Assembly (NCBI RefSeq): GCF_029407905.1
Contig: NC_073627.1
Coordinates: 126,555,697 to 126,619,696, forward strand
Reading direction: 5' to 3'
Source: Bubalus kerabau
Taxonomy: Eukaryota > Chordata > Mammalia > Artiodactyla > Bovidae
DNA: 64,000 nt
Numbering within the stretch: position 1 is the first letter of the stretch; each line of letters begins with the position of its first letter. Positions 34,101 through 42,777 of the stretch are shown piece by piece. The notes beneath the pieces were generated by a model. The model searched no databases and was not told the DNA's origin. It saw only the letters and a program-made list of their open reading frames with translations. The position numbers and the translations under genes are program-made.

Positions 34101-37100
34101 ACTCAGCTTTCTTCACAGTCCAACTCTCACATCCGTGACCATTCATAGTCATACATGACCACTGGAAAAACCATAGCCTTGACTAGATGGACCTTTGTTG
34201 GCAAAGTAATGTCTCTGCATTTCAATATGCTATCTAGGTTGGACATAACTTTCCTTCCAAGGAGTAAGCGTCTTTTAATTTCATGGCTGCAGTCACCATC
34301 TGCCGTGATTTTGGAGCCCAAAATAATCAAGTCTGCCACTATTTCCACTGTTTCCCCATCTATTTCCCAGGAAGTGATGGGACCAGATGCCATGATCTTC
34401 GTTTTCTGAGTGTTGAGCTTTAAGCCAACTTTTTCACTCTCCTCTTTCACTTTCATCAAGAGGCTTTTTAGTTCCTCTTCACTTTCTGCCATAAGGGTGG
34501 TGTCATCTGCATATCTGAGGTTATTGAGATTTCTCCCGGCAATCTTGATTCCAGCTTGTGCTTCTTCCAGCCCAACGTTTCTCATGATGTACTCTGCATA
34601 TAAGTTAAATAAGCACAGTGACAATATACAGCCTTGACATACTCCTTTTCCTATTTGGAACCAGTCTCTTGTTCCATGTCCAGTTCTAACTGTTGCTTCC
34701 TGACCTGCATATAGGTTTCTCAAGAGGCAGGTCAGGTGGTCTGGTATTCCCAGCTCTTTCAGAATTTTCCACAGTTTATTGTGATCCACACAGTCAAAGG
34801 CTTTGGCATAGTCAATAAAGCAGAAATAGATGTTTTTCTGGAACTCTCTTGCTTTTTCCATGGTCCAGAGGATGTTGGCAATTTGATCTCTGGTTCCTCT
34901 GCCTTTTCTAAAACCAGCTTGAACATCTGGAAGTTCATGGTTGAAGTATTACTGAATCCTGGCTTGGAGAATTTTGAGCATTACTTTACTAGCATGTGAG
35001 ATGAGTGCAACTGTGCAGTGCCCCATAGATCAAGGCCTGGCCTGAGGGCCTGGGAGAGTCAAGTTCAAGCACTGTTGTCAGAGTCATTGCTCATCTTTCA
35101 GATGAAGAAGACTGAAGTTTGAGCTAGAGGAATGGCAATTATACCTCAGACTCTATAATCCCCTTAATGTGGGACAATATAGAGTGGGCTGTGCATTCCA
35201 GAGTAGGGCCTTCTACTCTGCCTTGATTCTAAACCCTCTTCCTGTTATAATTGGACGAGGACTGGGGAGGAGACATTATAGGGGATGCCATTTTGACTAC
35301 ACAATACATTCATTTCCATGATTACACAGTCTCATTTGCATGATAACATCTCTTATGGTTAGAACATAACTCTATTCCAATCAATAGGGAAATAAACCCC
35401 CTTCCCCCAAATGCAGTGATACCTATTAAATTCAGTCTAGAAACCCCAGAATCCTCATAACAGGTCAGGTGACCTTCTTAGCGAATTCCTACAGACGTGA
35501 AGTTCAGTGACACAGATGCATGTGCTCACACACAGAATGGTGTGTGCTCACACAGTTCACATGCACACCCTTTATATACAGACATAGTGAAGCCTGGCAT
35601 GCCATTAACAGGACCATCTAGAATACTACTTCTGGGCTGAGACTTGGAGTTAATGGGACTAGAAGACATGGCTGTCTTTGGTGAGGAGACTTAGAGCTTT
35701 GGATTTCCAGGTGATCATGGGTCTGGCATGCAGGGATCATGGCCTTTTTTTTTTTTTTTTTTTAACTTTTGGCTGCACCATGTGGTGGGATTCTTGTTCC
35801 CCCACATCAGTGTCAGGGGTCAAACCTGCACCCCCTGCAGTGGAAGTGCAGAGTCTTAACCACTGGGCTGCCAGGAAAGTCCCCATGACAGCCTTTTAAT
35901 ACATTTCCACCAAGGGGACTAAGGCCTTTTGCCTTGTTAGAGCCATAAGTCACCTGGAAACTGTCCAGGGTCCTGGGCCATCTCTGCTTTAGGATCTGTT
36001 TGGTGCAGGTTACCTGAGCCCTAGTTCAGCCACCTGTTCCTGCTTGGCTTTATATGAATATCCTCACTTTTTGTCTGCATCCATCCTCATCTACTTTGGC
36101 CTACCCATCTGCTCCCCTCCCAGATTCCAGGAAGGTGATGGTGCCATTTTCCACAAAGGCTATCCACTGAAGGAGCAGGTTCCTAGATCCTGTTGGACAG
36201 AGGGATGGCCATGGGCCTCTCAGTTCCCTGAAAGGCTGCCTGGGCTCACCTGTTTGTATGGCATTCAGGGCTGCATCCTTCTCCCATTGGAAAAGATAAC
36301 TCACTTGCGTACCAAACTTCTCTCTGTGCTTTGCCTTAGCCACGTCCACCAGGTCTGCCTGTTTAGCAAGGACCACTGGGTGGATGGTATAACCTGGGGA
36401 GGGAAAGGCTGAGTAACTAAGGGGAAGTGAGGAGGCCCCAAATCTAAGAGAAGGGGCCAGGTCACAGAGTAACCCAACCTCCTCCTCCTGAGGCAGGTCA
36501 AAGACAGTGCTGAGAAAAGGGGAATGAGCAGGAGCAATTACGGCTGACTCCTTTCTTCCCCTTCTTCTTGCCCAGCCGGTGTTCAGGCTGAGCTGCGTGA
36601 GCGTTACTGTCAGCGACATCCATCTCTTTCTCGCCCTCTTCTTCCTCTTCCTTCACTTTTGTAGATGTGTCCAAGTAGACCTGGGATGGAGAGCCTGAAA
36701 GGGAGTGCTTTGGAAAGCCTTCAAATTCAGAGGTGTGGATGGACCTATTTGCCCATGAGCTCTCGCTGGAGGAAGACTCAGAGAAATCTTCCTCTGGATT
36801 ATCAGGGGAGGCATGGCCTAGTGACGAAGTCTGAAAAGCAAGTTGTTGATCTAGGACTTTGGGGATGTGGGTTTCCAACTGGGTCTCAGGGGTAAGGGTC
36901 TCCAAAGGGACCTCAGAGGCAGAGTGTTCTAAAGGGGTGGTAGAGGTGGAAGGCTCTACAGGGGTTTCAGAGGTGTGGATGTCTAAAGGGGTCTGGGAAG
37001 TGGAGGGCAACACAGGAGATTCAGAGGCAAGGGACTCTAACAGGGTTTCAGAGACGGCAGGCTCTAAGGGGCTTTCAGGGATAGGGGGCTCCTGTGAGTC

Positions 37101-37184
37101 CTCAGCAGAGGGGTCCTTTGAAGAAAGGCTCTCTTCTGCATCCAAGGTGGTATGAGGCTCTTCTGTGACCTTGTCTGCTTCCAT
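28113..37184 (-). CDS. FAM221B: FAM221B, complete coding region
   Basis: A member of the FAM221 family; its function is unknown. Exons in transcript order: 36542-37184, 36250-36393, 29078-29188, 28747-28944, 28438-28557, 28113-28294 (TGA 28113-28115). Phases close, giving 465 aa. The ATG at 37182-37184 has an in-frame TAG directly before it. The N-terminus (exon 1) is acidic and low-complexity, with a 9-residue repeat and a Glu run. The conserved part starts YTIHPVVLAKQADLV and is rich in Cys and His: WRCPHYLWDCFRI, CFCGHLLREH, CNMGQCRCLMFCFIPSRPEE, CRCKHSHEDH, CCCSCFESNFLCAACDRRW. It ends near YVPFAEMP plus a Pro-rich tail. The Cys/His spacing suggests metal binding, which is inference. The first donor, C|GTAATT, is weak but is the only one that keeps phase. 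The 7-kb intron 2 holds two Bov-B copies. Confidence 0.93.
29013..29029. repeat. (AC)n microsatellite
   Basis: A short uninterrupted AC run in the FAM221B intron between the exons at 29078-29188 and 28747-28944. Confidence 0.9.
29223..32091 (+). mobile_element. Twin-primed Bov-B LINE in a FAM221B intron
   Basis: The left part (29236 to about 30331) is antisense and carries the endonuclease region up to the linker. The right part (about 30332-32078) is sense and carries the linker, the reverse transcriptase (IDYVKAFDCVD near 31010) and the tail. Only about 25 bp of the element is lost at the inversion point. The perfect 13-bp target duplication aacagggaaaaat lies at 29223-29235 and 32079-32091. 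The YADD motif is altered (YTDD near 31305). Frames are broken at several sites, for example a TAG near 30702. The left target copy starts about 35 bp from the FAM221B exon at 29188. Confidence 0.93.
33717..35019 (-). mobile_element. 5'-truncated Bov-B LINE
   Basis: The 3' end is at 33717 (complement of the ACTGA tail). The 5' truncation near 35019 falls inside the reverse-transcriptase region. The minus strand keeps a 244-residue open frame (34127-34861) with FIDYAKAFDCVD, CLFNLYAEYIM and YADDTTLMAES, so the palm motifs are intact. The frame breaks near 34140. No convincing target duplication was found. It has the same transcriptional orientation as FAM221B. Confidence 0.92.
35745..35884 (-). 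mobile_element. Short CHR-type tRNA(Glu)-derived SINE
   Basis: A T-run of about 18 is followed by 'aacttttggctgcaccatg' and the complement of a tRNA-like head, ending 'gggctgccaggaaagtccc'. Confidence 0.7.
36858..37073 (-). repeat. FAM221B: 27-bp coding repeat in FAM221B exon 1 (eight units of 9 aa)
   Basis: Residues 38-109 fall into nine-residue units: SPLEPAVSE, TLLESLASE, SPVLPSTSQ, TPLDIHTSE, TPVEPSTST, TPLEHSASE, VPLETLTPE, TQLETHIPK. The consensus is roughly TPLExxxSE. The units have diverged but keep length exactly. Confidence 0.85.
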
Positions 37185-37619
37185 CTAGTGGTAGAACAGG
37201 GTACATGTTTCATTAGGTTAGGATTAGAGGGTCTGCAAGTCAGGATTCACAGGGGGCTATGGAATTAAGATAAAGTTTTTAGTGCACCTGATATATGACT
37301 TGGGGGAAGCCAGATGAGCTCTGGGCCAGGGCTTGGTGCTAGGAGGTTCACCCATGTGCCTAGACCCAAACTGCGTACTGAAAGTCTGAAGCAGTCAGAA
37401 TCCCATCAGTAGATGGTAGCAGAGAAGGGATCCTGAACATAGCATCTTGGCTAGTCTGAGAGCAGGGTTCTGGGTGTAATTTAGGATCATAGAGGTCAGG
37501 CTGTGAAGTTCTAGAGACTGGGAAGACCAAGGCAAAGTGGGGGTTTGCTCCCAAGAGTGCAGGATGCAGTGACCACAGTCTAGTCTTGTCTAAGGACCCC
37601 TCCCTGCCCTTGGTAATGT

Positions 37620-37960
37620 CATTCATGTTCAGTGCTTCAGCTACTTCCAGTTATATGTTGATGACCCCTAAATCCATATTTCCAGCTCAGACCCTGAACT
37701 TCACAGTCATACCCAACTGTCTGCTAGACATTGCTAAACTGATGTCCCACAGGTCATCAAAACTGAACTCTGGGAATTATCGTGGTCTTCTCCTTTCCTC
37801 TCAGCCCACATCTTAGAATGGGCACCAAAGACTATATTTCCTATCTTCTAAATATCCCACAAGTCCATTCTCTCCTCTCTTTTCCCTCCAATTTTGTTCA
37901 AATTCTCATTGTTTTCTACCTGGATTATGTAATACCCTTGCTCCTCTGCTGCCTTCCCTA
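37620..37960 (+). mobile_element. L2 LINE fragment
   Basis: The text 'gacccctaaatccatatt', 'aactgtctgctagacatt', 'catcaaaactgaactctgg' and 'tttctacctggattatgtaa' follows the 3' half of L2. It is old and non-coding. Confidence 0.5.
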
Positions 37961-38191
37961 GCATATTAATCTAATCGTCCATTCTTTCATTGATTTATGT
38001 AACTTATGCTTTTAAAGAGCCTAATCTTAATACTTTTACTCAGGCACTGGACTCAGCTGAAAGAATCTGGAAAGGAGACCAGTTAACCAAAATGACAATA
38101 CAAATGAGTTGGTGTTGTGCTGGGGTAAGCCCAAGATGCTGTGGGGACTAGGGTGTGCCTAATTTATCTTGGAAGGATGTCCAAACAGGGT

Positions 38192-38407
38192 CATGCATGC
38201 TAAGTCACTTCAGTTGTGTCTGACTATGTGTGACCCTACAGACTGCCAGGCTCCTCTGTCTATGGGATTCTTCAGACAAGAATACTGGAGTGGGTTGCCA
38301 TGCCCTCCTCCAGGGGATCTTCCCAACCCAGGGATTGAACCCACATCTCCCATGTCTACCTGCATCAGCAAGTGGGTTCTTTTCCACTAGTACCACCTGG
38401 GAAGCCC
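38192..38407 (-). mobile_element. Bov-tA-type SINE
   Basis: The complement of a monomer, from 'tgctaagtcacttcagttg' to 'taccacctgggaagccc', including the tRNA-like head. It is moderately diverged. Confidence 0.85.
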
Positions 38408-38639
38408 AGGTACAAAGGGTGTCAGTCCTTCTTAATGACCCAGGTGTGAGACCTTTCTGAAATGGCATTCCTTTGCCTAAAAACAATCAAATGACTCAGC
38501 CTAAGGATTAGGTCCAAATTTCTTGGCCCTGACATTCAAGGCCTGTCATCATTTGCAGCACTGCCTAAGGATTCCAGCCTTACCTTCTCCTGCTCTCTAC
38601 TTTGGTCCATGTTCCCCAAATACTACATTTATCATTTCT

Positions 38640-41440
38640 TAAACTCATCAGAATGGGTGAATTTAACTCAGATGACCATTATATCTACTACTGTGGGCAG
38701 GAATCCCTTAGAAGAAATGGAGTGGCCATCATGGTCAACAAAAGAGTCCAAAATGCAGTACTTGGATGCAATCTCAAAAACAACAGAATGATCTCTGTTC
38801 GTTTCCAAGGCAAACCATTCAATATCACAGTAATCCAAGTCTATGCCCCAACCAGTAATGCTGAAGAAGCTGAAGTTGAACGGTTCTATGAAGACCTACA
38901 AGACCTTTTAGAACTAATACCCAAAAAAGATGTCCTTTTCATTATAAGGGACTGGAATGCAAAAGTAGGAAGTCAGGAAACACCTGGAGTAACAGGCAAA
39001 TTTGGCCTTGGAATATGCAATGAAGCAGGGCAAAGACTAATAGCATTTTGCCAAGAAAATGCACTGGTCATAGCAAACACCCTCTTCCAACAACACAAGA
39101 GAAGACTCTACACATGGACATCACCAGATGGTCAACACCGAAATCAGATTGATTGTATTCTTTGCAGCCAAAGATGGAGAAGCTCTATACAAGTCAGCAA
39201 AAACAAAACCAGGAGCTGACTGTGGCTCAGATTGTGAACTCCTTATTGCCAAATTCAGACTTAAATTGAAGAAAGTGGGGAAAACCACTAGACCATTCAG
39301 GTATGACGTAAATCAAATCCCTTATGATTATACACTGGAGGTGAGAAATAGATTTAAGGGACTAGATCTGATAGAGTGCTTGATGAACTATGGACTGAGG
39401 TTCATGACATTGTACAGGAGACAGGGATCAAGACCATCCCCATGGAAAAGAAATGCAAAAAAGCAAAATGGCTGTCTGAGGAGGCCTTACAAATAGCTGT
39501 GAAAAGAAGAGAAGTGAAAAGCAAAGGAGAAAAGGAAAGATATAAGCATCTGAATGCAGAGTTCCAAAGAATAGCAAGAAGAGATAAGAAAGCCTTCCTC
39601 AGCAACCAATGCAAAGAAATAGAGGAAAACAACAGAATGGGAAAGACTAGAGATCTCGTCAAGAAAATCAGAGATACCAAAGGAACATTTCATGCAAAGA
39701 TAGATCTCGTCAAGAAAATCAGAGATACCAAAGGAACATTTCATGCAAAGATAGGCTCGAAAAAGGACAGAAATGGTATGGACCTAACAGAAGCAGAACA
39801 TATTAAGAGGTGGCAGGAATACACAGAAGAACTGTACAAAAAAGATCCTCACGACCCAGATAATCACGATGGTGTGATCACTGACCTAGAGCCAGACATC
39901 CTGGAATGTGAAGTCAAGTGGGCCTTAGAAAGCATCACTATGAACAAAGCTAGTGGAGGTGATGGAATTCCAGTTGAGCTCTCTCAAATCCTGAAAGATG
40001 ATGCTGTGAAAGTGCTGCACTCAATATGCCAGCAAATTTGGAAAACTCAGCAGTGGCCACAGGACTGGAAAAGGTCAGTTTTCATTCCAATCCCAAAGAA
40101 AGGCAATACCAAAGAATGCTCACACTACCGCACGATTGCACTCATCTCACACGCCAGTAAAGTAATGCTCAAAATTCTCCAAGCCAGGATTCAGCAATAC
40201 TTGAACCGTGAACTTCCAGATATTCAAGCTGGTTTTAGAAAAGGCAGAGGAACCAGAGATCAAATTGCCAACATCTGCTGGATCATGGAAAAAGCAAGAG
40301 AGTTCCAGAAAAACATCTATTTCTGCTTTATTGACTATGCCAAAGCCTTTGACTGTGTGGATCACAATAAACTGTGGAAAATTCTGAAAGAGATGGGAAT
40401 ACCAGACCACCTGACCTGCCTCTTGAGAAACCTTATATGCAGGTCAGGAAGCAACAGTTAGAACTGGACATGGAACAAGAGACTGGTTCCAAATAGGAAA
40501 AGGAGTATGTCAAGGCTGTATATTGTCACTGTGCTTATTTAACTTATATGCAGAGTACATCATGAGAAACGTTGGGCTGGAAGAAGCACAAGCTGGAATC
40601 AAGATTGCCGGGAGAAATCTCAATAACCTCAGATATGCAGATGACACCACCTTTATGGCAGAAAGTGAAGAGGAACTAAAAAGCCTCTTGATGAAAGTGA
40701 AAGAGGAGAGTGAAAAAGTTGGCTTAAAGCTCAACATTCAGAAAACGAAGATCATGGCATCTGGTCCCATCACTTCCTGGGAAATAGATGGGGAAACAGT
40801 GGAAACAGTGACAGACTCTATTTTCTTGGGCTCCAAAATCACGGCAGATGGTGACTGCAGCCATGAAATTAAAAGACGCTTACTCCTTGGAAGGAAAGTT
40901 ATGACCAACCTAGACAGCATATTGAAAAGCAGAGACATTACTTTGCCAACAAAGGTCCATCTAGTCAAGGCTATGGTTTTTCCAGTGGTCATGTATGGAT
41001 GCGAGAGTTGGACTGTGAAGAAGGCTGAGCGCCGAAGAATTGATTCTTTTGAACTGTGGTGTTGGAGAAGACTCTTGAGAGTCCCTTGGACTGCAAGGAG
41101 ATCCAACCAGTCCATTCTGAAGATCAGCCCTGGGATTTCTTTGGAAGGAATGATGCTAAAGCTGAAACTCCAGTACTTTGGCCACCTCCTGCGAAGAGTT
41201 GACTCATTGGAAAAGACTTTGATGCTGGGAGGGATTGGGGACTGGAGGAGAAGGGGACGACAGAGGATGAGATGGCTGGATGGCATCACTGACTCGATGG
41301 ACGTGAGTCTGAGTGAACTCCGGGAGTTGGTGATGGACAGGGAGGCCTGGCGTGCTGTGATTCATGGGGCTGCAAAGAGTCGGACACGACCGAGCGAGGA
41401 AAGTGGACTGAACTGAACTGAACTGAACTAAACTCATCAG
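38640..41440 (+). mobile_element. Bov-B LINE copy with long open frames
   Basis: The insert 38652-41428 is bounded by the perfect 12-bp duplication taaactcatcag (38640-38651 and 41429-41440). It is 5'-truncated within the endonuclease. Open segments are 38602-39219 (endonuclease, DWNAKVGSQE), 39376-40461 (linker and RT with FIDYAKAFDCVD) and 40523-41416 (YADDTTFMAES and the C-terminal part). They are separated by small frame shifts near 39188 (+1), 39371 (-4) and 40433 (+1). It is the least damaged copy in the window but cannot make one continuous protein. An in-frame 51-bp tandem duplication lies at 39652-39753. Confidence 0.93.
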
Positions 41441-41744
41441 GGCCTTTCCAAAGAGGAAGTTTGTGTCAGAAAGTAGGGGGAGAAGTAGGATGATGGAGAG
41501 GAAGGTAGCCAGACATTCAGCAAAAGGAGAAAGGGGGCCTGAGAGTGAATAACCACAGGATGGGAGGAACAGAAAGAGAAAAAAGGGGAGGAGGGACCTG
41601 AGTGGAGAAAAGTGGGGGGAGGGAGAGGATAAGGATGAAAAGCAGAGGATGGGAGGGGGTTGGAGTCAGGTGGGAAGGGACAGGAAGGTATTAGGAGGGA
41701 GTGGGATGCGGATTTGGAGGAGGGCCACTTGAGAGACTACATAC
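41441..41744. other. Purine-rich stretch before the promoter region
   Basis: G/A-rich sequence (many ggagg and agaaa runs, 41470-41720) with no coding potential and no identified repeat. Confidence 0.5.
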
Positions 41745-42054
41745 CTCTAGGCTTTGTCTCGTCTGTTACAAGTCTTTAGGTCAGGATCTTGTCTGAAGCG
41801 GGACGGGGAAGTGTTGGCCCCGAGGGAGAGAAGGCGCTTGGTTGTGGACTAGCCCTGGCAGCAGGCGTTGTGTGCTGAGCCCTTGCCTACAAGTTACAGC
41901 TTGGGGAAGGGACTTGGACACCTGCAGAAATTCGTGAGGGAGTTCGGGCCGGTTCTGAGGAAGTGGGGGAGGGGAAGGGACGAGGCGGTGCAGGGCCGAA
42001 TGAGGGAGAGGCTTGACTGAAGCCTCTGGAACCCTGTCCCGGAGTGGAGGATCC
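41745..42054 (-). other. Candidate non-coding first exon of FAM221B
   Basis: On the minus strand, CCTAGAG|GTATGT at 41744/41745 is a good splice donor. The matching acceptor would be the CTAG directly before the FAM221B ATG at 37184. The proposed exon lies in GC-rich sequence next to an X-box. Known mammalian gene order places the FAM221B 5' end beside that of TMEM8B. The upstream limit is a guess. Confidence 0.35.
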
Positions 42055-42777
42055 GTCACCAGGGCAACCGGAACGTTAAGTATTCACCGTGGCAACAGCA
42101 GTCTGGTCACCTCCTCGGTGAGTGAGGTCTCCTAAGGGGCTGCGTTGATCTGGAGGGGACAAACCTAGAGGGTTCACTTCTGTTAAGGGGGCTTTGCCGG
42201 ATTTCTGTGAGTGGTTTTTTGCGGGATCTTTGTGAGACTCTGAGAGTCTCTGGGTGGGGTCTGCGGATATCTGTGGGGACGTCCGTGGGTGTCTGGGTTT
42301 GTGAAGGTCTCTGTAGGGTTCCTACGAGATGTCTGTGAGTTGGTCAGTGAGGGTTGTGAGGACCTTATGGGGGTGTCTGGACTCGGTGGCTGGGGTGAGA
42401 AAGGCGGGGACTCGGGTAGCGGGGATTGGGGCGGAGTCTGTCTTCGAGCCCCGCGGGGGCCAAGCAAGAGACCAATAGAATAGGGCCGGGGGCGGGCTTT
42501 AGTGAGAAGGACCAATCGACCTAATCGGAGGGCGGAGCGTCGTACAACGTCAGGCGGAGGCCGCAGCCGCGGGGCCTGGTTATCGCCTGTCCAGCGCAGC
42601 CCGGAGTCGCCCAGGCCTGAACTCCTACCCAGTCCCCGGCCTGGCCCCAGCCGGCTCGACTCCGGCCCTAGGCCCGCGAGGACACCGGAGGCCACCCCCG
42701 GGGGGTGGGAGCGGAGCCGCGGGTCAGCTCAGCGAGCGCCCGCGCTGGCCTGTCCGGCCCCGCCCCCGCCCCGGGCC
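42055..42777. promoter_or_regulatory. GC-rich, probably bidirectional promoter (TMEM8B and FAM221B)
   Basis: CpG density rises from about 42400 onward. Visible sites: an X-box GTCACC-ag-GGCAAC at 42055-42068 matching the RFX consensus in both halves, CCAAT boxes at 42472-42476 and 42512-42516, and GC boxes at 42428-42433 and about 42488-42495. TMEM8B starts just downstream at 42778. Transcription start sites cannot be read from sequence. Confidence 0.55.

Larger units (their letters stand above)
32092..36249 (-). other. FAM221B: Rest of FAM221B intron 2
   Basis: Besides the Bov-B copy at 33717-35019 and the CHR-like SINE at 35745-35884, I see only unique or very old sequence. A weak L2/MIR-like match ('gtgagttcctctaaggcagg', 33180-33290) is the sole other hint. 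No coding exon is recognisable. Confidence 0.5.
37185..38639 (-). other. Sequence upstream of the FAM221B coding start
   Basis: A plausible splice acceptor (CTACCACTAG on the minus strand) abuts the ATG, so this is probably the first intron of FAM221B. It holds an L2 fragment (37620-37960) and a Bov-tA SINE (38192-38407). Nothing else is recognised. Confidence 0.45.

Noticed and set aside
39376..41416. Long reverse-transcriptase frames as a possible host gene
   Set aside because: They belong to a Bov-B LINE with target duplications and internal frame shifts, so they are mobile-element sequence and not a domesticated gene.
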